The position numbers and the translations under genes were made by a program. From positions 620,001-684,000 of the forward strand of contig NZ_SDPT01000002.1 in the NCBI RefSeq assembly GCF_004135605.1: a DNA stretch of 64,000 nt. Reading direction: 5' to 3'. Below, piece after piece: positions 35,768 to 43,489 of this stretch (positions are counted from its first letter, which is position 1; every line of letters begins with the position of its first letter). Source of the DNA: Sphingomonas desiccabilis. GTDB lineage: Bacteria; Pseudomonadota; Alphaproteobacteria; Sphingomonadales; Sphingomonadaceae. The notes below the pieces were generated by a model that saw only the letters and a program-made list of their open reading frames with translations, did no database searches and was not told the DNA's origin.

Positions 35768-36664
35768 ATGACGCAACAGCCTGAAAGCCGCCGCGGCCTG
35801 ATCCACGGCGCCACCGCCTATGGCTTGTGGGGGCTGCTGCCGCTCTATTTCCACCTGCTGGACCAGGTCGACGCAGGCGAGATCGTGGCGCAGCGGGTGC
35901 TATGGTCGGTCGTGCTGCTGGTGCCGATCGTGCTGGCGCTGGGGCGTCGCGCCTCCTCGTGGGCGGTGCTGCGCAATCCGCGCACCATGGCGATGCTGGC
36001 GGCGAGCGCGGTGCTGATCGCGGCGAACTGGCTGCTCTATGTCTGGGCGGTGCTGCACCACCAGGTGCTGGCCGCGAGCATGGCCTATTTCCTGAACCCG
36101 CTGCTCAACATCGCGATGGGCGTGGCGCTCCTGGGCGAGCGGCTGACGCGGGCGCAGGCGGTGGCGGTGCTTCTCGCCGGGGCGGGCGTGGCGGTGCTGG
36201 CGCTGGGTGCGGGCGGTGCGCTGTGGATCAGCCTGACGATCGCGCTGAGCTTTGCCTTCTACGGCCTGATCCGCAAGCTGGCGCCGGTCGAGGCCTTCGA
36301 GGGGCTGACGATCGAGACGCTGCTGCTGGCGCCGTTCGCGCTGGCCTATCTTGTCTGGCTGTCGGGCCACGGTGGCATGAGCTTCGGCCGGGAGGGCGGG
36401 ACCACGGCGCTGCTGGTGCTGGCGGGGGCGGTCACCACGGTGCCGCTGCTGCTGTTCGCGGCGGCCGCGCGCGAGCTTCGCATGGCGACGCTGGGCCTGC
36501 TCCAGTTCCTGGCGCCGACCATGCAGTTCCTTTTGGCGATCACGCTGTTCGGCGAGCGGCTGGACCTGACAAAGCTGCTGAGCTTCGGGCTGATCTGGGC
36601 CGGGCTTGCGGTCTATGTCGGCGGCAGCGTCCTTGGCCGCACCCGGCGTGATGCCGTCGCCTGA
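35768..36664 (+). CDS. rarD: RarD-type EamA transporter
   Basis: 298 residues with ten predicted membrane helices. The opening RRGLIHGATAYGLWGLLPLYF and the blocks EIVAQRVLWSVVLL, WLLYVWAVLHHQVLAASMAY and FLNPLLNIAMGVALLGERL are RarD-specific; the second half repeats the fold (LLQFLAPTMQFLLAITLFGE). RarD is an inner-membrane drug/metabolite transporter of unknown physiological substrate. Divergent from the DUF4173 operon and ending at a shared bidirectional terminator. Confidence 0.9.
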   Translation: MTQQPESRRGLIHGATAYGLWGLLPLYFHLLDQVDAGEIVAQRVLWSVVLLVPIVLALGRRASSWAVLRNPRTMAMLAASAVLIAANWLLYVWAVLHHQVLAASMAYFLNPLLNIAMGVALLGERLTRAQAVAVLLAGAGVAVLALGAGGALWISLTIALSFAFYGLIRKLAPVEAFEGLTIETLLLAPFALAYLVWLSGHGGMSFGREGGTTALLVLAGAVTTVPLLLFAAAARELRMATLGLLQFLAPTMQFLLAITLFGERLDLTKLLSFGLIWAGLAVYVGGSVLGRTRRDAVA

Positions 36665-36670
36665 CGGGAA

Positions 36671-36694
36671 AGGGGCCGGCAGGCGCCGGCCCCT
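36671..36694. terminator. Bidirectional hairpin terminator
   Basis: AGGGGCCGGC-AGGC-GCCGGCCCCT is a perfect 10-bp stem with a four-base loop, exactly between the convergent stops at 36664 and 36701. There is GGGAA on one side and TCCC on the other but no long T-run. Confidence 0.8.
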
Positions 36695-36700
36695 CCCGAC

Positions 36701-37255
36701 TTAGCGGCAGACCACCTCGCGACGATCCAGCGAGCGGCCGAGCAGTGCGCCGCCCGCACCGCCGATCAGCGTCCCCAGCAGCTGCGAGTCGCCGTTGGTG
36801 AGGATGTTCCCCAGCACGCCACCGGCCAGGCCGCCGACGATCAGTCCGGTCGTGCCGTCCGTGCGGCGGCAGTAGTAGCGGCCGTTGCTGCCGCGATAGA
36901 TGCGGTCGTTCCGGCTGAGGTAGCGCGGCTGGTAGTAGTTGCCGCCGCGATAGTAGCGATCGGCATAGTAGCGGCCCTGGCCGCGCTCGTATCGGTTGTA
37001 GTCGTAGTTGCGGTACTGGCGCCAATCGCGCTGGTTTTGGGCGGCGCGGCGGCGGTCGTCGCGGCGGGCGTCCCGACGTTCCTCGGCGCGGCGCTCGTTC
37101 CAGCGGCGCTCGTTCCGCTCGCGCTGCTGCCGGGCGCGGGCATTGCGATAGTCCTGATCGCGCCATTCCTGCGCGGCCGGCGCCGCGGACGCGGCAGCGG
37201 GGATGGTGGGAAGAACCATGGCGGCCATCAGGCCGGCGATCAGGGGGATACGCAT
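36701..37255 (-). CDS. Glycine-zipper 2TM domain protein, Arg/Tyr-rich, exported
   Basis: 184 residues. Signal peptide (LIAGLMAAMVLPTIPAAASA), then about 90 residues dominated by Arg, Glu, Asp and Tyr with RRDDRRR-like runs and NYDYNRYERGQGRYY, then the C-terminal glycine-zipper LIVGGLAGGVLGNI...LLGTLIGGAGGALLGRSLD (about 140-178), the Rick_17kDa_Anti-type motif of outer-membrane lipoproteins, though no lipobox Cys is present. Two Cys in the C-terminal part could form a disulfide. ATG 37255 follows GGAGA; the TTG one codon earlier is less likely. Function unknown, envelope-associated by features. Confidence 0.85.
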   Translation of the reverse strand: MRIPLIAGLMAAMVLPTIPAAASAAPAAQEWRDQDYRNARARQQRERNERRWNERRAEERRDARRDDRRRAAQNQRDWRQYRNYDYNRYERGQGRYYADRYYRGGNYYQPRYLSRNDRIYRGSNGRYYCRRTDGTTGLIVGGLAGGVLGNILTNGDSQLLGTLIGGAGGALLGRSLDRREVVCR

Positions 37256-37395
37256 CAACTGTCTCCACTTAAACTAGTGGGTGGAGAACGGGGATCGAGG
37301 TGCCGGGTTGCGTGAACGGCAAACTACCTTCCGTTCATGCACAGGCCAGTAGAGACCTCAGCTGCGTCGGGAAACGGTGGAAAGCTGGTGAGCCC

Positions 37396-37731
37396 TCATG
37401 AGAGCAGTTCAGGTACACTTTTAACGATCCATGTGTCGGCGAGCATTTCAACAAGTGGAAGCGCCGCGAAGAAGTATCCAAAGACCCAAGTCGCTGTTGA
37501 TGCTTCTTTGGACCTCCATAACACCACCGCGCTCCAGACGGCCCCGACGCCATAGGTAACGGGCGCGAGAGCCAGATAATATCCGCTCGGCTTCAAGGCC
37601 TTGAGCAATCCCAAAGCAAGCATTGCGCTTTGAACCGCTGAAACACCCAGGAAGATCAGGGTGACGTTCTTGCGTGTCATCCCCTTGTTAAGGCGGTCCT
37701 CAGCGGAACCCGGCTTCGCAATCCATCCCAT
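37396..37731 (-). CDS. Small three-helix membrane protein, unknown
   Basis: 111 residues with three hydrophobic segments (VTLIFLGVSAVQSAMLALGL, YYLALAPVTYGVGAVWSAVV, FGYFFAALPLVEMLADTWIV). No family recognised. Base composition is lower in GC than that of the neighbouring genes. ATG 37731 is used; ATG 37680 (MTRKNVTL) is an alternative that still includes all three helices. No strong ribosome site at either. Confidence 0.5.
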   Translation of the reverse strand: MGWIAKPGSAEDRLNKGMTRKNVTLIFLGVSAVQSAMLALGLLKALKPSGYYLALAPVTYGVGAVWSAVVLWRSKEASTATWVFGYFFAALPLVEMLADTWIVKSVPELLS

Positions 37732-37813
37732 GTCGGAGAAGGTGCCCTAGCCTGTAAGGTGGCGCAAGGTGCGCAACCGGGCGTCACCGGCCGTTACCGT
37801 TATGCTTTGCAAC

Positions 37814-38512
37814 CTAGTCCCGGTCTGCCGAGCCGAGTGCCTCTGCAATGCCCGCAGCGGCTTCTCGCAGCATCGCTTCGGATTGCGCGGCGGCTTTCAG
37901 GAAGTCCGCCTGGGAGGCGGGCGTATAGTTGCAGCCGACGAACAGATGGTCGGCGGGGGGTGACGGGGGCGCTTCGCCGCCGAACGCCTTGGCCAGCGCC
38001 GCCTCGATCGAACCGCCGGTCGGTTCATAGGCGCCGAGCATGGGTCCGGTCTCGGGGTCCACGAAGCGGTAATATTGCTCGGTGACCTTGATGGGCGCGC
38101 GCTCCATCTTCTGCGCGGCGATGAAGGCCGCCGCCTTGTCGCGCGGCCAGAACGTCACAACCCAGTCTTTCAGGAAATAGACGGTGGAGACCTGCTCCCC
38201 CAGGAACGCGACGGGCTTGGAGAGCGTGTAGCCGTAGAGGCCGATCACGCCCTTTGTCTCCTCGCTCTCCTTGATCTCGCGCATCCAGGCGGGCCCCTTG
38301 CCCTGGAGGAACAGCGCGGTGGCGAAGGCGACCGCGGCCGGATGGGACCGGCAGCTGAGCGCATCGCCCAGCGTCTCGGGCGTGAGGGGGATGTCCTCGT
38401 CCTCCACCGCGTCCTCGGTCGCCTCAGGCTCGGCCTCGTCGGCCTGGGCGAGCGCGGGCACGGGCAAGGCAAGCGAGAGCGGAAGCAGCAGGCGCAGCAG
38501 ATTCGTGTTCAT
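37814..38512 (-). CDS. Exported hypothetical protein
   Basis: 232 residues with a signal peptide (LLRLLLPLSLALPVPALAQA) and a following acidic stretch (DEAEPEATEDAVEDEDI). The body has no motif I recognise: SYFLKDWVVTFWPRD-like strands, one Cys in DALSCRSHP and one in VGCNYTP that could pair in the periplasm. ATG 38512 is preferred over the TTG at 38515. It follows the mannose-6-phosphate isomerase gene on the same strand with a strong hairpin between, so it is probably a separate transcript. Confidence 0.7.
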   Translation of the reverse strand: MNTNLLRLLLPLSLALPVPALAQADEAEPEATEDAVEDEDIPLTPETLGDALSCRSHPAAVAFATALFLQGKGPAWMREIKESEETKGVIGLYGYTLSKPVAFLGEQVSTVYFLKDWVVTFWPRDKAAAFIAAQKMERAPIKVTEQYYRFVDPETGPMLGAYEPTGGSIEAALAKAFGGEAPPSPPADHLFVGCNYTPASQADFLKAAAQSEAMLREAAAGIAEALGSADRD

Positions 38513-38536
38513 CAACCAACCTGTCGAACGGAGGCC

Positions 38537-38568
38537 GGCCGACCCGAGCGCGGGCGCACGGGTCGGCC
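38537..38568. terminator. Hairpin between phosphomannose isomerase and exported protein genes
   Basis: GGCCGACCCG (38537-38546) and CGGGTCGGCC (38559-38568) form a perfect 10-bp stem with a 12-base loop, just downstream of the isomerase stop at 38576 on the minus strand. No T-run, so termination efficiency is uncertain. Confidence 0.5.
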
Positions 38569-38575
38569 GTGTGGA

Positions 38576-39394
38576 TCAGGCGGCGATGCGCTCGCTGCCC
38601 GGGTAGGCGAACAGCAGGTCGGCGCCTTCGCCGGCCTCGACCTGCGTGGTGCCGGTCAGCGTCAGGCACTCTCCGGCCTTGAAGGGCGTGCCGTCGGCGG
38701 TGCCCTCGCCGGTGACGGGCACGAGCCAGCCGGTGGTGCCTTCCGGAAGCGTCACGGTGCGCTGGCCGGCGGGCCAACGCTCCAGCACGAACTTGGGGCC
38801 TTCGACCAGGATGGTGCGGTCCTCGGAAATCTTGCCGGGTGCCGCCGGGGCGACGAAGGGCACCGCGTCCGACACGGCGACGCCGTCGTCGAGGTGCAGC
38901 TCGCGCGGGCGGCCATAGTCGTAGAGGCGATAGGTCGTCTCGGAGTTCTGCTGGATTTCGATCAGGGTGATGCCGGCGCCGATCGCATGGACGGTGCCTG
39001 AGGCGGAATAGAAGAAATCGCCCGCCTTCACCGGCTTCCAGTCGAGCTTGTGCTCGATCGAGCCGTCCTCGGCCGCGGCGCGCAGCTCCTCGTGGCTCAT
39101 GGGGGCGAGGGTGCCGAGCGCAATGGTCGAATCCGGCTCGGCGGCCAGGATCACCCAGCATTCGTCCTTGCCGCGCGGAAGGCCGCGGGCCTGCGCCTGG
39201 GCGTCGTCGGGATGGACCTGCACCGACAGCTTCTCGCTGGTGAAAAGGTACTTCACGAGCAGGTCGGGGGTCGAATCACCGGGCGACTTGAACCAGACTT
39301 CGCCGATCGGATCGCTGCCCGGCGCCGGATCGGGAAAGCCGGGCCACAGGTCGTGGCGGCCCCAGGGCTTTTCGACGCGGTGGGTTTCGAGCAT
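38576..39394 (-). CDS. manA: Class I mannose-6-phosphate isomerase (short form)
   Basis: 272 residues. Interconverts mannose-6-phosphate and fructose-6-phosphate, feeding GDP-mannose and exopolysaccharide synthesis. Zinc-site blocks are LSVQVHPDD (Gln, His), then a Glu/His region in GDFFYSASGTVHAIG, with ITLIEIQQNSETTYRLYDYGR near the active site. The length and motifs match the compact bacterial class (about 260-320 residues) rather than the 390-residue E. coli ManA. ATG 39394 chosen because the homology begins at VEKPWGRHDLWPGF; upstream codons are in the promoter region shared with bamD. Confidence 0.9.
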   Translation of the reverse strand: MLETHRVEKPWGRHDLWPGFPDPAPGSDPIGEVWFKSPGDSTPDLLVKYLFTSEKLSVQVHPDDAQAQARGLPRGKDECWVILAAEPDSTIALGTLAPMSHEELRAAAEDGSIEHKLDWKPVKAGDFFYSASGTVHAIGAGITLIEIQQNSETTYRLYDYGRPRELHLDDGVAVSDAVPFVAPAAPGKISEDRTILVEGPKFVLERWPAGQRTVTLPEGTTGWLVPVTGEGTADGTPFKAGECLTLTGTTQVEAGEGADLLFAYPGSERIAA

Positions 39395-39531
39395 CGTGGC
39401 GGGCAAAGTGCTTCTCCGTTTCAGGGCAAATCCAGGGGCTGGACGCGCGGCGAGCGCGCCGTGCGTCCGATCGGTTCCACGTTGCGCGAAAGCTATTGTT
39501 CGCGCCACCCCTAAGCGGCTAGACGCATGCC

Positions 39532-40335
39532 ATGCGTAAGTCCCTGTTCCGTGCAAGCACGCTGGTCCTGTTCGCCGCTGGAGCGGCAACCCTCTCCGGC
39601 TGCGCGCGCAGCGGGGGCGGCTCCTCCGACACGCCCTATGTGGCGCGCGACGTGGGCACGCTCTACACCGCGGCGAAGAACCGCCTGGATCGCGGGCAGT
39701 ACAAGCTCGCCGCCGGCCTGTTCGACGAGGTCGAACGCCAGCATCCCTATTCGGTGTGGGCGCGCCGCGCGCAGGTGATGGGCGCGTTCAGCTACTATCT
39801 CGACAAGGATTATGCGAAGGCGATTGCCGGCGCGCAGCGGTTCCTGACCGTGCACCCGGGCAACCAGGAAGCGCCCTACGCCTATTATCTGATAGCGCTG
39901 TGCTACTACGAGCAGATCGCCGACGTAACTCGCGACCAGAAGATCACCGACCAGGCGATGACCGCGCTGGGCGAGCTGATCCGCCGCTATCCGCAGACCA
40001 ACTATGCCGCCGACGCGCGCCTGAAGCTCGACCTGGTCCGCGACCATCTCGCGGGCAAGGAGATGGAGATCGGTCGCTTCTACGAGCAGCGCGGCCAGTG
40101 GCTCGCAGCCTCGATGCGCTTCCGCCGCGTGGTGGACGAGTATCAGACCACCACCCATGCGCCCGAGGCGCTGATGCGGCTGACCGAAACCTATCTGGCG
40201 CTGGGCGTGCCGGACGAGGCGCGGAAGGCCGCGGCCGTGCTCGGCGCCAACTATCCCGGCACCGAATGGTATGAGCGTGCCTACAAGCTGATGCAGGAGC
40301 ATGCGCCCCATACCGCGGCCGCCAAGGACGCCTGA
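39532..40335 (+). CDS. bamD: BamD, outer-membrane assembly lipoprotein
   Basis: 267 residues. Lipoprotein signal with lipobox LSGC (Cys24 region), then TPR-like repeats: YTAAKNRLDRGQYKLAAGLF, RRAQVMGAFSYYLDKDYAKA, YYLIALCYYEQIADVTRDQK and MRLTETYLALGVPDEARKA. YEQI-x-DVxRDQ is diagnostic for BamD/ComL. It acts in the BAM complex on the periplasmic face of the outer membrane, inserting beta-barrels such as the TonB receptors and autotransporter here. 36 bases before recN, a common gene pair in alphaproteobacteria. Confidence 0.95.
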   Translation: MRKSLFRASTLVLFAAGAATLSGCARSGGGSSDTPYVARDVGTLYTAAKNRLDRGQYKLAAGLFDEVERQHPYSVWARRAQVMGAFSYYLDKDYAKAIAGAQRFLTVHPGNQEAPYAYYLIALCYYEQIADVTRDQKITDQAMTALGELIRRYPQTNYAADARLKLDLVRDHLAGKEMEIGRFYEQRGQWLAASMRFRRVVDEYQTTTHAPEALMRLTETYLALGVPDEARKAAAVLGANYPGTEWYERAYKLMQEHAPHTAAAKDA

Positions 40336-40371
40336 CGCGCGGCGGCAGCCCCTGGCGATGAGGACGGATCG

Positions 40372-42036
40372 ATGCTGACGGCGCTGTCGATCCGCGACGT
40401 GGTGCTGATCGAGGCGCTGGACCTGGAGTTCGGCGCCGGGCTGGGCGTGCTGACCGGCGAGACCGGGGCGGGCAAGTCGATCCTGCTCGACGCGCTGGGC
40501 CTGGCGCTGGGCGCGCGCGGCGACACCGGGCTGGTGCGCGACGGTGCGACCCAAGCGGTGGTGACCGCGAGCTTCGAGGCGCCGGCTGCGGGCACGCCGC
40601 TCGCCACCATCTTCGAAGACAATGGGCTGGAGCTGGAGCCGGGCGAGCCGCTGATCGTGCGGCGGCTGGTGAAGCGCGACGGCGGCAGCCGCGGCTTTGT
40701 CAACGACCAGCCGGCGTCGGCGGCGCTGCTGCGCGAGATGGGCCAGCATCTGGTCGAGGTCCACGGGCAGCACGACGACCGGGGGCTGTTGAACCCGCGT
40801 GGCCACCGCGCCCTGCTCGACGCCTTTGCGCGGATCGACGTGCGGGAGGCGAGCGCCGCCTATCGCAAGTGGCGCGATGCCGAGGCGGCTCTCGGCGAGG
40901 CACAGGCGGAGATCGAGACCGCCCAGCGCGACCGCGAGTGGCTGGAGCACGCCGTCGCCGAGCTCGACGCACTCGCGCCCGAGCCGGGCGAGGAGGAGGC
41001 GCTCGCCGACCGCCGCCGGCTGATGCAGCGCGCCGAAAAGGCGTCCGACGATCTGCGGGCGGTGGAGACCCTGCTGGAAGGATCGGGCGGTGGCCTCTCG
41101 CAGCTGCGCCAGGCGGCGCGGGTGCTCGAACGGCTGGGCGACGACCATCCGGCGCTCGCCGAGGCGCTGGCGGCGGTCGACCGCGCGGTGATCGAGGGCG
41201 CGGTGGCCGAGGACCGGCTGCGCGAGGCGCGGGCGGCATTGGCGTTCGATCCGCGCGCGCAGGAGGACGACGAGGCGCGCCTGTTCGAGCTGCGCGGGGT
41301 GGCACGCAAGCACCGCGTGCGGCCGGACGAACTGGCCGAGCTGGCCGACGAGCTGCGCGGGCGGCTGCGGCGGCTGGAGTCGGGTGAGGAGGGGATCGCG
41401 GCGCTGGTGGCCGAGGTCGCGACGGCGCGCGCCGCCTATGATGCGGCGGCCGAGGCGCTGACCGAGCGGCGGACGACGGCGGCGGGCGCGCTGGATCGTG
41501 CCGTCGCGGGGGAGCTGGCACCGCTCAAGCTGGAGGCGGCGCGGTTCCGCACCGTGGTGGCGACGCTCGCGCCCGAGCAATGGTCGACTGCGGGCAAGGA
41601 CCGGGTCGAGTTCGAGATCGCGACCAATCCGGGCACGCCATTCGCGCCGCTGATCAAGATCGCGAGCGGCGGCGAGCTGTCGCGCTTCATCCTGGCGCTG
41701 AAGGTCGCGCTGGCCGAGGAAGGCGGCGCGGGGACGATGGTGTTCGACGAGATCGACCGCGGCGTCGGCGGGGCGGTCGCCTCGGCGATCGGCGACCGCC
41801 TGGCGCGGCTGGCGGAGCGGACCCAGGTGCTGGTGGTGACGCACAGCCCGCAGGTCGCCGCGCGCGGGCGCCGGCACCTGCTGATTGCCAAGCGCAGCGA
41901 CGGGCTGGTGACGCGCACCGGCGTGACCCCGCTGAACCCGGACGAGCGGCGCGAGGAGATCGCGCGGATGCTGTCGGGCGCGGAGATCACGGACGAGGCA
42001 AGGGCGCAGGCGGCGCGGCTGATCGGGGCGGCCTGA
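40372..42036 (+). CDS. recN: DNA repair protein RecN
   Basis: 554 residues, SMC-like ATPase of double-strand break repair. Walker A GETGAGKS near residue 29, a Q-loop region EVHGQHDDRGLL, long coiled-coil arms (about 150-370, rich in Ala, Glu and Arg), ABC signature IASGGELSRFILALK, Walker B GTMVFDEIDRGVGG and the H-loop TQVLVVTHSPQVAARG. All catalytic motifs are present and the length is normal. Probably transcribed with bamD. Confidence 0.96.
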   Translation: MLTALSIRDVVLIEALDLEFGAGLGVLTGETGAGKSILLDALGLALGARGDTGLVRDGATQAVVTASFEAPAAGTPLATIFEDNGLELEPGEPLIVRRLVKRDGGSRGFVNDQPASAALLREMGQHLVEVHGQHDDRGLLNPRGHRALLDAFARIDVREASAAYRKWRDAEAALGEAQAEIETAQRDREWLEHAVAELDALAPEPGEEEALADRRRLMQRAEKASDDLRAVETLLEGSGGGLSQLRQAARVLERLGDDHPALAEALAAVDRAVIEGAVAEDRLREARAALAFDPRAQEDDEARLFELRGVARKHRVRPDELAELADELRGRLRRLESGEEGIAALVAEVATARAAYDAAAEALTERRTTAAGALDRAVAGELAPLKLEAARFRTVVATLAPEQWSTAGKDRVEFEIATNPGTPFAPLIKIASGGELSRFILALKVALAEEGGAGTMVFDEIDRGVGGAVASAIGDRLARLAERTQVLVVTHSPQVAARGRRHLLIAKRSDGLVTRTGVTPLNPDERREEIARMLSGAEITDEARAQAARLIGAA

Positions 42037-42045
42037 GGGGCGGGG

Positions 42046-42076
42046 AACGACTGCTAGCGCCCAGTTGCGGATATTT
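42046..42076. repeat. Dispersed ~30-bp intergenic motif, copy 1
   Basis: Core GCTAGCGCCCAGTTGCGGAT, followed by ATTT, directly after recN. It matches copies at 42491, 43115 and 48338 with the consensus GCT-NN-CGCCCA-NT-GCGGA-N-ATTC. Confidence 0.5.
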
Positions 42077-42206
42077 GTGCCCTGCGACGCCTCGCTCCGG
42101 TGCAGACGTTCCGCGTTGCACAAGGAGGCACCGGCGCTAAGGTGCTAAATTGCCCCGCCGACGCCACCACGCCGATTGGACGGCGCACCAGCAACGTGGG
42201 TGTCTG

Positions 42207-42503
42207 ATGCAACGTTCGACCAGTTCTTCGTTGAAGATTATCTTCTACAGCATCGTATGCGCGACCGGTGCGTGGTCTCCGGCACTGCCGATGCCTTGGC
42301 GGTTCATCTGGGGCGCCACCTCATGCATCTCGTTGATGCTACTGATCCGTTGCATCCGACGACGCCCATGTCACCATGGGTTTATCAACCAGCGCGGGGC
42401 GACCTTCTATCCATGGGTGATAGATCCCTGCCCGAAGTGCGGTTTGAGTATCGACGAAGAGGCCGGGGCAAGTCGTGACGGCTTCGCCGGGAACGACCGC
42501 TAA
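42207..42503 (+). CDS. Small membrane protein with C-terminal CxxC, unknown
   Basis: 98 residues from ATG 42207. Two hydrophobic segments (IIFYSIVCATGAWSPAL; FIWGATSCISLMLLI) are followed by a basic stretch and a zinc-ribbon-like half site PCPKCG. The end of the gene overlaps the start of a dispersed intergenic repeat. No family recognised and the ribosome site is weak, so it may be a young or decaying gene. Confidence 0.4.
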   Translation: MQRSTSSSLKIIFYSIVCATGAWSPALPMPWRFIWGATSCISLMLLIRCIRRRPCHHGFINQRGATFYPWVIDPCPKCGLSIDEEAGASRDGFAGNDR

Positions 42504-42523
42504 CGCCCAATGTCGGTCATTCA
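42491..42523. repeat. Dispersed ~30-bp intergenic motif, copy 2
   Basis: Core CCGCTAACGCCCAATGTCGG followed by TCATTCA; overlaps the 3' end of the small membrane-protein ORF. Same orientation as copy 1, from which it differs mainly by a transposed TG in the centre. Confidence 0.5.
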
Positions 42524-42587
42524 GCGTGCTGACCGCAGCGGCTCAAAGCCGCCGCTCGTTCAGGTCGTGAGGCAATGGCATTGTCGT

Positions 42588-43007
42588 TCAACGAAGCTGA
42601 TACCCACGAGCTTTCAACTCACGCTTAAGATCAGACCAATACCCAGACCAAGGTTCGAGATCGTCGTTTATGCAGGTCCGTTTCACTTGCAACTTGGCCG
42701 TACGCTGTCCCGGCTCCCCATCGGCTTCGATGCCGACGCTAACCTTGGCGCTCTGCAGCCCTAAGGTAAGAGACTCCCGTACTCCCTTCTCTGACGTCAT
42801 GCCGACCTGCCACGTTGTCATATTGATGAGCTTTGATATTCTTTCGAAGTCGTCACCGAGCTTATCGATGTTGTCGTCCGGTAAAATGATTGTTGCTCTT
42901 GCGAGCACTCGCGCTCGCTCCGGATCGCTGCAGATCGTATCGACGATCATGTTTTGCGGCACCGGTGCAGCGAACCACAGCGTAACGGGAAGGATCAGCG
43001 ATAGCAT
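42588..43007 (-). CDS. Hypothetical protein with N-terminal signal/anchor
   Basis: 139 residues from ATG 43007, which places a hydrophobic segment (MLSLILPVTLWFAAPVP) at the very N-terminus; a TTG 12 codons earlier is also open. The remainder is hydrophilic with alternating strands (GLQSAKVSVGIEADGEPG) and two Cys (DTICSDP; KRTCIND) that may pair in the periplasm. No family recognised. The base composition is lower in GC than in recN or the M28 gene, consistent with acquired or fast-evolving sequence. Confidence 0.5.
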   Translation of the reverse strand: MLSLILPVTLWFAAPVPQNMIVDTICSDPERARVLARATIILPDDNIDKLGDDFERISKLINMTTWQVGMTSEKGVRESLTLGLQSAKVSVGIEADGEPGQRTAKLQVKRTCINDDLEPWSGYWSDLKRELKARGYQLR

Positions 43008-43114
43008 CTCGCACGCATATCCTAGTAACCGAAGCCTCCGCAAACCGCGAGACAGCCGTTATTTGCACGGGCTCTGGAACGGCGGCTTTCCCAACTTGCG
43101 CACCCAAAGCCGCC

Positions 43115-43145
43115 GGTCGGCTTTCCACCCATTTCCGGACGTTCG
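43115..43145. repeat. Dispersed ~30-bp intergenic motif, copy 3
   Basis: GGTCGGCTTTCCACCCATTT followed by CCGGACGTTCG: same layout as the other copies, with TTTCCACCCATTTCCGGA as the central part. Lies in the gene-free stretch 43008-43489. Confidence 0.5.
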
Positions 43146-43295
43146 TTTGCGTGTGGGGCCAGACGCGCAGGGGCTTGCAGGAGCGGCGGAGCGAGGCGCG
43201 GAGCTTGGGGGTCTGGGCTCCTGTTTTCGCGGGAGCACGGGGCGATGGATGCTGACGTTTCGTCAGGATCATGGTGGGTAAGGGGGGGCTTCCCG

Positions 43296-43400
43296 CTTGT
43301 ACCCCGGCGGAGGCCGGCGTCTAGGTGGGGGGCGTAGTTCGGGCGTGCTGTGCCTCACAGCAGCTATTCCAACTGGGCCCCGGCCTTCGCCGGGGTACGA
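43296..43400. repeat. REPIN-like inverted pair of GTACCCCGGCGAAGGCC elements
   Basis: One copy reads GTACCCCGGCGGAGGCCGGC near 43300-43320 on the plus strand; the second is inverted (CCCCGGC-CTTC-GCCGGGGTAC, 43378-43397) and forms a perfect 7-bp hairpin itself. The two face each other across about 60 bases. The rest of 43008-43489 holds no gene I can support. Confidence 0.7.
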
Positions 43401-43489
43401 AGGGGTACAGGGGTTCGGGACGCAGTGCTTTGGCCTTGCGCCATCCTGTTCTAGGGTGCGGCTTTCCCCCCTTCTGCCGGAAGTCGTCG

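Noticed and set aside
33305..35854. 849-codon minus-strand frame joining DUF4173 region and response regulator
   Set aside because: Only its last 240 codons are the regulator; before 34027 the frame is out of phase with the DUF4173 protein. It is not a fusion.
43325..43489. Longer N-terminus for the M28 peptidase
   Set aside because: The extra 55 codons read through the REPIN hairpin; the signal peptide begins at 43490.
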